This document shows, in pieces, positions 1 through 7,210 of a stretch of DNA of 35,008 nt. Position 1 is the stretch's first letter, and the number at the start of each line of letters is the position of its first letter. Origin of the DNA: Streptomyces sp. SID5785 (GTDB lineage Bacteria > Actinomycetota > Actinomycetes > Streptomycetales > Streptomycetaceae); assembly GCF_009870065.1 (NCBI RefSeq), contig NZ_WWIA01000304.1, forward strand, positions 1-35,008. Direction: 5' to 3'. A program made the translations under genes and the position numbers. Under the pieces are notes generated by a model. That model worked only from the letters and a program-made list of their open reading frames with translations, did not search any database and was not told the DNA's origin.

Positions 1-43
1 AGGGGCGCGGGGAACTGCGCGACCAGCCCCCACGGACGGAGAG
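1..43. repeat. Dispersed Streptomyces intergenic repeat (partial at window edge)
   Basis: The first ~40 bases begin aggggcgcggggaactgcgc and continue with a C-rich stretch. From memory, this string recurs many times between genes in Streptomyces genomes, often just downstream of a stop codon. Here it lies 3' of the minus-strand IclR gene. It is cut by the window edge, so its full length and partner arm cannot be seen. Its function is not known to me; a terminator-like or small-RNA-like role is only a guess. Confidence 0.5.
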
Positions 44-66
44 CCGAAGACCGGTGCGGCCCGCGG

Positions 67-711
67 CTAGCGCAGCGCGTCCGCCACCTCGCGCGCAGCG
101 TCCAGCACCCGCGGCCCCACCCGCTCCGGGACGGCGTCCGCGAGCATCACGACCCCGACCGACCCCTCTATCCCGGTCACCCCGAGCAGCGGCGCGGCCG
201 CGCCGCTGGCCCCCGCCTCGAGCTCCCCGTGCGTGAGCGTGTACCCCGGGTCGAGGGACCCCCCGCCCTGCCGCGACGCGAGGATCGCCCGCCCCGCGGC
301 CCCGCGGTCCAGCGGGTGGCGGAAACCGGCCCGGTAGGCCACGTGGTAGTCGGTCCAGGTCGGCTCGACGACGGCGACGGCCAGGGCCTCGGTCCCGTCG
401 ACGAGCGTGAGGTGGGCCGTCGCCCCGATGTCCTCGGCCAGCGAGCGCAGCGCCGGCAGCGCGGCCTCGCGCACCAGCGGGTGCACCTGCCGGCCGAGCC
501 GCAGCACCCCGAGTCCCACGCGGGCCCGGCCGCCGAGGTCGCGCCGGACCAGCGCGTGCTGCTCCAGGGTGGCGAGAAGGCGGTAGACGACCGTCCGGTT
601 GACCCCGAGCTTGTTGGAGAGCTCGGTCACGGTCAGCCCGTGGTCGGTGTCGGCGAGCAGCTTGAGGACCCGTAGTCCCCGGTCGAGCGTCTGGGATGTC
701 TCCGCGGTCAC
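67..711 (-). CDS. IclR-family transcriptional regulator
   Basis: A 214-residue cytoplasmic DNA-binding regulator. The N-terminal winged helix-turn-helix covers about residues 8-65 (LTVTELSNKLGVNRTVVYRL). The C-terminal IclR effector domain follows, including the typical DRGAAGRAILA stretch. The effector domain is a little short for the family, whose members are usually about 250 residues. I place the start at the GTG at 711 because aaggag lies 8 nt upstream. The GTG at 720 would sit directly on that Shine-Dalgarno sequence. The gene stands alone between a dispersed repeat and a helicase gene on the same strand, so its target and ligand cannot be inferred from context. Confidence 0.88.
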   Translation of the reverse strand: MTAETSQTLDRGLRVLKLLADTDHGLTVTELSNKLGVNRTVVYRLLATLEQHALVRRDLGGRARVGLGVLRLGRQVHPLVREAALPALRSLAEDIGATAHLTLVDGTEALAVAVVEPTWTDYHVAYRAGFRHPLDRGAAGRAILASRQGGGSLDPGYTLTHGELEAGASGAAAPLLGVTGIEGSVGVVMLADAVPERVGPRVLDAAREVADALR

Positions 712-1038
712 GACGCCCACTCCTTAGTGTGAGGGAGGCGGTCTCCTCCACGGCGGTTGCGCCGCCGGTCCCGTCCGGCGACGCGCGTCAGAGGCCGCCG
801 GTCGGTAGCAGGCCCTGGGCTGCGTTCGGCTGGGTGCGCGTACGACGGTCTTCGGGCGTACCGGCTGCGCTCCGCGGCGGCGCTGCCACGGGGCGTGTGC
901 GTTCCCGGGAATGTAGCGAGGACGTCCCGCTGAGCGGAAGACTCCGTCCAGAATCCGGTCAGCGAGCGGCCGGAGATCACCGGGATTGCCCCGGTCCGCA
1001 CACCCCACAACAAATGCGGAACGAGCGCGTCCGATCGG
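712..1038. other. Intergenic region between helicase and iclR-type gene
   Basis: This 327-nt stretch must hold the promoter of the minus-strand regulator gene and the 3' end of the helicase transcript. I see a TTCCCGGGAA palindrome at 902-911, a GGCGG-N5-CCGCC inverted repeat at 752-766 close to the regulator start (possibly autoregulatory), and a small hairpin at 979-995. No convincing -35/-10 pair and no coding sequence were found. Confidence 0.4.
979..995 (-). terminator. Weak hairpin downstream of helicase
   Basis: ACCGGG and CCCGGT arms (6 bp) are separated by a 5-nt loop, about 45 nt past the helicase stop codon. There is no T-tract, and Streptomyces terminators often lack one. The short stem makes this a weak call. 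Confidence 0.3.
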
Positions 1039-2892
1039 TCACTTCATGCGCGTGGCCCACTCCTGGACCTTCGTGATGCGCTGCCGCAGCTGCCCCGCCG
1101 TCGCCTCGGCGCTCGGCGGCCCGCCGCACACCCGGCGCAGCTCGGTGTGGATGACGCCGTGCGGCTTGCCGCTCTGGTGGACGTACGCGCCGACCATCGT
1201 GTTGAGCTGCTTGCGCAGCTCCATCATCTCCTTGTGCGAGACGACCGGCCGCCGCTCGGCGGGCATCTCCAGGAGGTCCGCCTCGCTGTCCGGCTTCTTC
1301 CTGCTGTGCGCGATCTGCCGGGCCTGCCGCTTCTGGAGCAGGAGCTGCACCTGGTCGGGTTCGAGCAGCCCGGGGATACCCAGGTAGTCCTGCTCCTCCT
1401 CGCTGCCGGGGTGGGCCTGCATGCCGAACTCGGCGCCGTCGTAGAGCACCCGGTCGAAGACGGCCTCGGACTCCAGCGCCTCGAACGAGAACTGCTCCTG
1501 CTCGCCGGTGTCCTCGTCCTGCTGCTTGTTCGCCTCGTCCATCTCCTGCTCGGACTCGGCGTAGGGGTCCTCCTCCCCCTCCTTCTTCGGCTTGTCGAGC
1601 ACGTGGTCGCGCTCGACCTCCATCTCGTTGGCGAAGCCGAGGAGGTCGGGGACGGTGGGCAGGAAGACGGACGCGGTCTCGCCGCGGCGCCGGGAGCGCA
1701 CGAAACGGCCGACCGCCTGCGCGAAGAACAGCGGCGTGGAGATGGTGGTGGCGTACACGCCGACGGCCAGCCGCGGCACGTCGACGCCTTCCGACACCAT
1801 CCGCACCGCGACCATCCAGCGGTCCTCGCTCGCGGCGAAGTCGTCGATCCGCTTCGAGGCCCCGGCGTCGTCGGACAGCACGAGCGTCGCCCTGCTGCCG
1901 GTGATCTCCCGGATCAGCTTCGCGTACGCCCGCGCGGACTCCTGGTCGGAGGCGATGACGAGGGCGCCCGCGTCCGGGATGCCCTTCCTGACCTCGGTGA
2001 GGCGCGCGTCGGCGGCGCGCAGCACGCTCGGCATCCACTCGCCGCGCGGGTCGAGCGCGGTGCGCCAGGCCTGACTGATCGCGTCCTTCGTCATCGGTTC
2101 GCCGAGCCGGGCCGCGATCTCGTCGCCCGCCTTGGTGCGCCAGCGCATGTTGCCGCTGTAGGAGAGGAAGATGACGGGCCGCACGACGCCGTCGCCGAGC
2201 GCACTGCCGTAGCCGTACGTGTAGTCGGCGGAGGACCGGCGGATGCCGTCGTTGCCCTCCTCGTACTGCACGAAGGGGATCGGGTTGGTGTCGGAGCGGA
2301 ACGGCGTACCGGTGAGCGCGAGCCGCCGGGTCGCCGGCTCGAACGCCTCCAGGCACGCCTCGCCCCAGGACTTCGAGTCACCGGCGTGGTGGATCTCGTC
2401 GAGGATGACGAGCGTCTTGCGCTGCTCGCTGCGGTTGCGGTGCAGCATCGGCCGCACGCCGACGCCCGCGTACGTCACGGCAACGCCCTGGTACTCCTTG
2501 CTGAGCGGCCCGGCGCTGTACTCGGGATCGAGCTTGATCCCTATGCGCGCGGCCGCCTCCGCCCACTGCTTCTTCAGGTGCTCGGTCGGCGCGACCACGG
2601 TCACCTGCTGCACGACGTGGTGGTGCAGCAGCCAGGAGGCGAGGGTCAGCGCGAACGTCGTCTTGCCGGCCCCGGGGGTCGCGACGGCGAGGAAGTCCCG
2701 CGGCTGCTCCTGGATGTACCGCTCCATGGCCCCCTGCTGCCAGGCACGCAGCTTGTTGGCGGTGCCCCAGGGGGCGCGGCCGGGGAAGGCGGGTGACAGG
2801 TGGTGGGACGAGGAGGTGCTGGCAGACATCGATGCGGTCCCGGAGGGCTCTCCGTTGCGGGTGGCGGCGGGTGACGGGCGGGCAGTAGTCAC
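1039..2892 (-). CDS. DEAD/DEAH-box superfamily 2 helicase
   Basis: A 617-residue soluble ATP-dependent helicase. Visible motifs (residues from the 2892 start) are Walker A ATPGAGKT at 71-78, DEIH box at 165-168, motif III LTGTPFRS, motif V EGVDVPRLAVGVYAT and motif VI QAVGRFVRSRR. After the helicase core comes a strongly acidic linker (EEDPYAESEQEMDEANKQQ region) and a C-terminal domain of about 150 residues without a motif I recognise. Similar single-gene SF2 helicases are common in Streptomyces, and the substrate is unknown. The GTG at 2892 has only a very close ggaga. An in-frame ATG at 2829 (MSASTSSS) is an alternative start, and the first ~30 residues are Ser/Thr-rich and uninformative. 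The upstream region carries four tandem TACGTA-containing repeats. Confidence 0.9.
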   Translation of the reverse strand: MTTARPSPAATRNGEPSGTASMSASTSSSHHLSPAFPGRAPWGTANKLRAWQQGAMERYIQEQPRDFLAVATPGAGKTTFALTLASWLLHHHVVQQVTVVAPTEHLKKQWAEAAARIGIKLDPEYSAGPLSKEYQGVAVTYAGVGVRPMLHRNRSEQRKTLVILDEIHHAGDSKSWGEACLEAFEPATRRLALTGTPFRSDTNPIPFVQYEEGNDGIRRSSADYTYGYGSALGDGVVRPVIFLSYSGNMRWRTKAGDEIAARLGEPMTKDAISQAWRTALDPRGEWMPSVLRAADARLTEVRKGIPDAGALVIASDQESARAYAKLIREITGSRATLVLSDDAGASKRIDDFAASEDRWMVAVRMVSEGVDVPRLAVGVYATTISTPLFFAQAVGRFVRSRRRGETASVFLPTVPDLLGFANEMEVERDHVLDKPKKEGEEDPYAESEQEMDEANKQQDEDTGEQEQFSFEALESEAVFDRVLYDGAEFGMQAHPGSEEEQDYLGIPGLLEPDQVQLLLQKRQARQIAHSRKKPDSEADLLEMPAERRPVVSHKEMMELRKQLNTMVGAYVHQSGKPHGVIHTELRRVCGGPPSAEATAGQLRQRITKVQEWATRMK

Positions 2893-2922
2893 GGTCTCCG
2901 GTTACTCGGGGCTGGACGGCAC

Positions 2923-2983
2923 GGGTACGTAGGACACGGGTACGTATGGCACGGGGTACGTAGGACACAGGTACGTATGACAA
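2923..2983. repeat. Four tandem 15-16-bp repeats containing TACGTA, upstream of helicase
   Basis: Units at 2923-2937, 2938-2952, 2953-2968 and 2969-2983 follow the form GGGTACGTAKGRCAC. Each carries the self-complementary core GTACGTA, so the block presents four evenly phased palindromic sites. They start about 30 nt upstream of the helicase GTG. They could be a multi-site operator for the helicase promoter or simply a slippage-expanded repeat. No promoter could be assigned around them. Confidence 0.75.
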
Positions 2984-3138
2984 CCGGGCCACCCTACCGG
3001 GGACGTGATGGACGGCGCGGTGGACGAGGCCGCGCCGGATCCCGTTGCGACACGGGTCACAGATCAACTGCCCGTCCCCCAGGGGCCCTGGGCGCCGGCA
3101 CGACACCGGCACGGCCCCGGCACCGGCCCCGGCCCCGC

Positions 3139-4629
3139 TCAGGCCTCCGTCGCGCGCAGGCGGGTGCCGACCCACGCCCCCGCCAGCGCCACCACCGCCA
3201 TCGGCGCGAACACCGCGACGAACGCCCCCGGGTGCGAGCCGCCCGCCCCTGTCGCGACCCCGTGCCCCACCGCTCCCCCGCCCAGCGCGGCGAACGCGGC
3301 GCCGCCCGCGGCGAGCAGCACGACGTTCGACAGGCCGTCGGAGATCTGCAGCGCGGCCGAGTTCGCCCCGGCCTCCTCCGGCGCCGACAGCTGGAACAGC
3401 AGCACGCTCGTGGACGAGATCACCAGCCCCATCCCCAGACACCCGAAGGCCCAGGCCACCGCCACGATCCAGACCGGCACCGCCTCGATCAGCACGCTCG
3501 GCGCGGTCGCGATCGCGGCGGCGACCAGCACCATGCCGCCGGCGACCATCCGCTCCCGGTGCCGCTCGAGGCCGGGCCGCGACTGCACCCACGAGCCGAG
3601 CGCCCAGGTCGCCCCGCCCGCCGCCAGCGAGAACCCGGCGAGCGTCGGCGACAGCCCCCGCTGGGTGACCAGCATCAGCGGGACGAAGGACTCCGCCGCG
3701 ATGAACGACCCCGCCGCGACCCCGCGCAGCAGCACGACCGACGGCAGCCCGCGCACCGCCCGGTACGTGCCGCGCGGCAGCAGCCCGAGCACGGACGGCA
3801 CGAGCAGCGCGGCCCCCGCGACGCCGGGCAGCAGGGAGAGCGGGCGCAGGTCCTGCGCCGCGTACTGGAGCAGCCCGGCCCCGGCCGAGATCCCGAACGC
3901 GAGGCGGACGCGCCGCCGGTCGACGCCGCGGCCCCCGGCTCCGCCGGGCGGCGGCCCACCGGCCCGGCGCTTGATCTGCGGCAGCGCAAGCCCGAGCGGC
4001 AGCAGCACGAGCACCGGGATGCCGAGGAACACCCAGCGCCACCCGAGGTGCTCGGTCACGGCCCCGGCCGCGAGCGGCCCCACGATCGACGGCACGACCC
4101 AGCTCGCCGCGAACGCCGCCATGATCGCGGGCCGCAGCCGCTCCGGGTAGGCCCGGCTCACCACCACGTACAGCGCGACGATGACCAGCCCGCCGCCGAG
4201 TCCCTGGACGGCCCGCCCCGCCACGAACAGCCACATGCTCCCGGCGGTCCCGGCCAGCACGAGCCCCGCCGCGAACGCCCCGATCCCCGCGCTCAGCGCC
4301 CCGAGCGGCCCGCTGCGGTCGGCCCACTGACCGGCCAGCACCATCCCGAGGAGGCTGGTCGTGAAGTACCCGGAGAACGCGAACGCGTACAGCGACACCC
4401 CGTCCAGCTCCCGCGCGGCGACCGGCATCGCGGTCCCCACGGCGGTCGCCTCGAAGGCGATCAGCAGGACGACGGTGACGATCCCGACGCTGAGCGCACG
4501 GTAGGTCCGGCCGAGCACCCCGCGCCCGTGCGCGGCGGACCCGGCCGCGGGGTCGTCGGCGGCGGACAGCGGTACGGCGGGGATGTCGGCGGTGGCGTCG
4601 GCGGTGACGTCGTCTTCGAGGGCGGCCAT
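3139..4629 (-). CDS. MFS transporter, 14-TM (DHA2/EmrB-like) drug exporter
   Basis: A 496-residue integral membrane protein. After a cytoplasmic N-terminus of about 45 residues I count 14 hydrophobic segments, the DHA2 layout of proton-driven drug exporters. The loop GQWADRSGP after the second segment corresponds to MFS motif A. GRAVQGLGGG in the fourth segment is the motif B region, and ASWVVPSIVGPLAAG in the fifth resembles the antiporter motif C. A Gly/Pro-rich loop (PPPGGAGGRG) divides the two halves. The ATG at 4629 is preceded by tgagg. The gene is monocistronic. Two perfect palindromes just upstream suggest control by a regulator not encoded next to it. The substrate is unknown. Confidence 0.9.
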   Translation of the reverse strand: MAALEDDVTADATADIPAVPLSAADDPAAGSAAHGRGVLGRTYRALSVGIVTVVLLIAFEATAVGTAMPVAARELDGVSLYAFAFSGYFTTSLLGMVLAGQWADRSGPLGALSAGIGAFAAGLVLAGTAGSMWLFVAGRAVQGLGGGLVIVALYVVVSRAYPERLRPAIMAAFAASWVVPSIVGPLAAGAVTEHLGWRWVFLGIPVLVLLPLGLALPQIKRRAGGPPPGGAGGRGVDRRRVRLAFGISAGAGLLQYAAQDLRPLSLLPGVAGAALLVPSVLGLLPRGTYRAVRGLPSVVLLRGVAAGSFIAAESFVPLMLVTQRGLSPTLAGFSLAAGGATWALGSWVQSRPGLERHRERMVAGGMVLVAAAIATAPSVLIEAVPVWIVAVAWAFGCLGMGLVISSTSVLLFQLSAPEEAGANSAALQISDGLSNVVLLAAGGAAFAALGGGAVGHGVATGAGGSHPGAFVAVFAPMAVVALAGAWVGTRLRATEA

Positions 4630-4670
4630 GCGCCTCAGCGTAAGGGCCGTACCGCCCTCTGACCCCTGTC

Positions 4671-4709
4671 GGAAGACGGTCTTCCCCCTGGTCCCTTGGT
4701 CGTACGACC
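4671..4709. promoter_or_regulatory. Two palindromes upstream of the MFS gene (candidate operators)
   Basis: GGAAGAC-G-GTCTTCC at 4671-4685 is a perfect 15-bp palindrome 42 nt upstream of the MFS start codon. GGTCGTACGACC at 4698-4709 is a perfect 12-bp palindrome 12 bp further upstream. Positions and symmetry fit binding of a dimeric repressor (for example TetR type) at the exporter promoter. The two sequences differ, so they may bind different proteins, or only one may be functional. Confidence 0.5.
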
Positions 4710-4817
4710 GCCCGTCCGCCCCGCCCGCACGGTCCGCCCGCCCGGCCCGCCCGGCAGGGTCGCCCGCAGGGGCCGTGAACGGCGTATGGCAGTCGTGTTG
4801 CAGGGGGCGCGGAACCC

Positions 4818-4846
4818 TTGAGGCGGGCGAGGCCCCCTCGTACGGT
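4818..4846 (+). promoter_or_regulatory. Promoter of tRNA-Cys
   Basis: The -35 element TTGAGG is at 4818-4823 and the -10 element TACGGT at 4841-4846, with an optimal 17-bp spacer. Transcription would start near 4853, about 30 nt before the mature tRNA 5' end. This matches a vegetative (HrdB-type) promoter. Confidence 0.65.
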
Positions 4847-4882
4847 CGTTGTCAGCCGGGGAAACCACCCGAGACAGATCCC

Positions 4883-4954
4883 GGCCGTGTGCCCGAGTGG
4901 CTTAGGGATTCGCCTGCAAAGCGAAGCACACCGGTTCGATTCCGGTCACGGCCT
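4883..4954 (+). tRNA. tRNA-Cys (GCA)
   Basis: The cloverleaf is 72 nt. The acceptor stem GGCCGTG (4883-4889) pairs with CACGGCC (4947-4953). The D arm has stem CCC/GGG. The anticodon stem TTCGC/GCGAA flanks the loop CTGCAAA, which carries anticodon GCA. The T arm ACCGG-TTCGATT-CCGGT is complete. The discriminator base is T (U73), the identity base for tRNA-Cys. The 3' CCA is not encoded. A promoter lies upstream and a strong hairpin downstream, so it is a single-gene unit. Confidence 0.97.
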
Positions 4955-4990
4955 CTGACGCAGTCCGACGGCGCCGGACTGCGCCGCCAC

Positions 4991-5022
4991 GAAGGGCGCC
5001 CCGCTGCGGCGGGGCGCCCTTC
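4991..5022. terminator. Bidirectional terminator between tRNA-Cys and the convergent gene
   Basis: A perfect 14-bp stem (GAAGGGCGCCCCGC with its complement) closes a 4-nt loop TGCG. It sits 36 nt after the tRNA and 15 nt from the stop codon of the convergent minus-strand gene. It can therefore serve both transcripts; in each direction the stem ends in a short TTC. Confidence 0.85.
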
Positions 5023-5037
5023 CGGTGCCTCCTGGGC

Positions 5038-6123
5038 TCACCTGTCCTGCGCCGGATAGACCGTCCGCCCGGGCAGCTCCAGACCGTCGCAGCCGCGCCG
5101 GCCGGCCTCCTCCTTCGCGAAGACCCCGAGCAGCGCCCGGAGCTCGCTCATGGGCAGCACCGGACCGGTGCCGTGCGGCGCGTAGCTGTTCACGAGGAAG
5201 TTCGCGGACTCGCCCGCACACCGGGCCGTGGCCCGCCCGAAGTTCTCGCCGAGCAGCGCGTCCCGGACGCTGTGCCCGTCGGGGATCTGCACGTTCGCCC
5301 CCAGCAGCCGCTCGAACGGCTTGTCGGTCCAGTCGCCGTACCAGCCGGTGAACGTGGCCGCCGTCCGTCCCGTACCGGAGTCCACGAGGGAACAGCTGCT
5401 GATCGGCGCACGCCCGCCGGTGGGCGCGAGCACCTGCCAGTCCTTCCCCGACGGGCTCCTCGGCAGCGCGGCGCGCGCCAGTCCCCCGCACATCGTGGCG
5501 CGGGCCTGCCGCAACGACAGCCGGTGCGCGGGCTCGAGCCGGTCGGGCACGGGCAACCTGGCTGCCCCACAGCCCAGTTCGTCGTTGGCCCGGTTGGCGA
5601 TCTGCACGGCCATGCGCGCGGGCGTGGCCTCCGGCTTGCGCTCCACCGCGAGGGAGTACACGTTCGTGACGAGCCGCCTGATCCGGCCCTCGGCGTCCCG
5701 GCCCAGCGCCGGACAGTCCTGGACGATCATCGGTCCGAGGTTGCCGTGGAATCCCGGGATCTCCCGGGAGTAGAGGTACTGCGGATCGCGCGGGATGGTG
5801 AACTCCAGGTCCAGCGGCCCGTCCGGCTCCGCGCCGTCGGTCGTGGCCTCGGCGCGCAGGACGTAGTGATACCCGTCCGGCCGGTCCACCTCGCACGCGA
5901 CGGACGTGCCGTCGCCCGAGCCGAACGTGTCCTCACCGGCCCGCAACCGCTCCTTGGGCAGCAGATCCGCGAGATCCCCGCCGGAGAGCGCGCCGCCGCA
6001 CAGGGTGCGGGCGTACCACCAGGGTTGCCACCAGGGCTTGTACACCCATGTGGCCCCCGCCAGGACGGCGAGCACGACGACCCCGATCACGGCCGTCCGC
6101 CGCCCGGGCAGCAGACGGCGCAC
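5038..6123 (-). CDS. Membrane-anchored extracytoplasmic protein with duplicated four-Cys domain
   Basis: A 361-residue protein of unknown function. The GTG at 6123 is chosen because ggggggt lies just upstream; a GTG at 6141 is possible. The N-terminus RRLLPGRRTAVIGVVVLAVLAG is a membrane anchor or signal, followed by a Trp-rich stretch (YKPWWQPWWYARTLC). The exported part looks like two copies of one domain. Copy 1 has LCGGAL, VACEVD, VQDCPAL and DELGCG; copy 2 has MCGGLARAAL, SSCSLVD, ARCAGES and GRRGCDG. There are four Cys per copy in matching order, probably two disulfides each. It starts 23 nt after the GNAT stop, so the two genes are probably co-transcribed. Similar hypothetical membrane proteins are common in Streptomyces, and I assign no function. 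Confidence 0.8.
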   Translation of the reverse strand: MRRLLPGRRTAVIGVVVLAVLAGATWVYKPWWQPWWYARTLCGGALSGGDLADLLPKERLRAGEDTFGSGDGTSVACEVDRPDGYHYVLRAEATTDGAEPDGPLDLEFTIPRDPQYLYSREIPGFHGNLGPMIVQDCPALGRDAEGRIRRLVTNVYSLAVERKPEATPARMAVQIANRANDELGCGAARLPVPDRLEPAHRLSLRQARATMCGGLARAALPRSPSGKDWQVLAPTGGRAPISSCSLVDSGTGRTAATFTGWYGDWTDKPFERLLGANVQIPDGHSVRDALLGENFGRATARCAGESANFLVNSYAPHGTGPVLPMSELRALLGVFAKEEAGRRGCDGLELPGRTVYPAQDR

Positions 6124-6146
6124 CCATGACCCCCCGCGCACTCCCG

Positions 6147-6773
6147 CTACCCCTGCGTCCGGCCGTCGGCGGCCGAGCCGTCGGCAGCTGAGCCGTCGGC
6201 GCCGGCTCCCGCTCCGGCTCCGACCCGCTGGACCAGCACCTGGCCCGGCCACGACCCGGACAGAAAGGTCTCGGCGCGGGTGAACCCGTTGCGCTCGTAG
6301 TAGGCGACCAGCTCGCCCCCGCCGCCCGCCCAGCAGTCGACCCGCATCAGGTCGACCCCGGCCCGCCGCGTCTCCTGCGCGGCGTGCGCGAGCAGCGCGG
6401 ATCCGATACCGAGGCCCGCCCGGCGCCGATCGGTGATCAACAGCCGTACGTAGCGCTCGGGTTCGGCAGCGGGCGCGATGGGCATCTGCGGGTTCGGCCC
6501 GGTGTCCAGCACCACGGCGCCCACGGGCACGCCGTCCAACTCGGCGACGAAGGGCTGGTTCACGGTGGTGTACCGCTCGACGCGCTCGGTGCCGCCGTTC
6601 GTCTGCGAGTACGGCACGGTGCCCCACTGCTGCGTGTTCCCCCGCGCGTTCATCCAGGCCACGGCCCCGTCGAGCATGTCGAGCAGGGCGGGCGCGTCGG
6701 CGGCGGTGCCGGGGCGGATCCGTAGGGCGGGGCGGGCCGTGCCGCCCCCGGTGTCACGGTCGATGGTGGTCAT
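6147..6773 (-). CDS. GNAT-family N-acetyltransferase
   Basis: A 208-residue cytosolic acyl-CoA-dependent acetyltransferase. The acetyl-CoA pyrophosphate-binding motif A is RRRAGLGIGSALL at about residues 117-128, preceded by the beta-4 strand YVRLLITD. The region YYERNGFTRAE is typical of the motif B end. The last ~25 residues are Gly/Ala/Asp repeats (GAGAGAGADGSAADGSAADG) encoded by a short imperfect DNA repeat and are probably disordered. The acceptor substrate is unknown. It is the first gene of a likely two-gene operon with the four-Cys membrane protein. A TAGACT -10 element lies 6 nt before the ATG, so the mRNA may be leaderless. Confidence 0.88.
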   Translation of the reverse strand: MTTIDRDTGGGTARPALRIRPGTAADAPALLDMLDGAVAWMNARGNTQQWGTVPYSQTNGGTERVERYTTVNQPFVAELDGVPVGAVVLDTGPNPQMPIAPAAEPERYVRLLITDRRRAGLGIGSALLAHAAQETRRAGVDLMRVDCWAGGGGELVAYYERNGFTRAETFLSGSWPGQVLVQRVGAGAGAGADGSAADGSAADGRTQG

Positions 6774-6779
6774 CGGGCG

Positions 6780-6785
6780 AGTCTA
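6780..6785 (-). promoter_or_regulatory. -10 element positioned for a leaderless GNAT transcript
   Basis: TAGACT on the minus strand is followed by 6 nt and then the ATG of the acetyltransferase gene. Initiation about 7 nt after the -10 would begin at or next to the A of ATG. No Shine-Dalgarno sequence is visible upstream of this ATG. No good -35 hexamer was found. Confidence 0.5.
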
Positions 6786-7210
6786 GGCACGGCCGCCCCG
6801 CGGGACATCGGCCGACCGCAGACCGGATCGAGGCCCGCTCTCCGTACGGAATCGAGGCCCGCTCTCCGTACCGGACCGAAGTCCACTCTCCGCACCGGAC
6901 CGAAGTCCGCTCCCCGGACCGGACGGAGGGACCGGATCGAGGTTGCGACGGCCTGGTCGACCGGCCCTCGGCCGCCCCCGCCGTCCAAAGAAAAAGCACG
7001 TTGGGGAAACAACCCACCAACCACCCCCGACCCCCGTGGCGGGCCCGCACGGCCGCCATCACCCTCACGAGTGGAAAATGCCAACTGGGCTTGCATCGAG
7101 CACAGTTCGCCATCCACGCTCTCGGCACGACAACCGAAAAAACTTCGGCCCCCGCCGGGACTGCCATCCCACTGCGAGGGCCTGACCACCCAGGAAGTAG
7201 ACCCTTCCCG
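6786..7210. other. Divergent intergenic region upstream of GNAT and HTH genes
   Basis: This stretch separates the minus-strand GNAT gene from the plus-strand HTH gene. It contains the 24-bp tandem repeats (6824-6919), then a less GC-rich portion (about 6975-7180) with A-runs such as aaagaaaaagc and accgaaaaaac that should hold the promoter of the HTH gene. A TAGACC hexamer ends 7 nt before that gene's ATG. Open frames through this interval lack the G/C-ending codon bias of real genes here. Confidence 0.45.
6824..6919. repeat. Four tandem 24-bp repeats upstream of the GNAT gene
   Basis: Copies at 6824-6847, 6848-6871, 6872-6895 and 6896-6919 share the pattern cgga.cga.g.cc.ctc..c..ac; a degenerate fifth copy follows. 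Period 24 is a multiple of 3, so one minus-strand frame reads as an eight-residue repeat of the type PVRRAGLD. The block lies 50-145 nt upstream of the acetyltransferase start. It is either an expanded regulatory region or a relic of a repeat-encoding gene. Confidence 0.8.

Noticed and set aside
1147-2796. Long plus-strand open frame opposite the helicase gene
   Set aside because: Shadow of the helicase; high-GC codon bias keeps the complementary frame open, and the translation has no recognisable domain.
6770-7189. Minus-strand open frame of 139 codons ending with an ATGA overlap on the acetyltransferase start and containing eight-residue repeats
   Set aside because: Codons in its 5' half lack the strong G/C third-position bias of real genes here, it has no recognisable family, and the proposed -10 for the acetyltransferase lies within it. 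The overlap may be chance.
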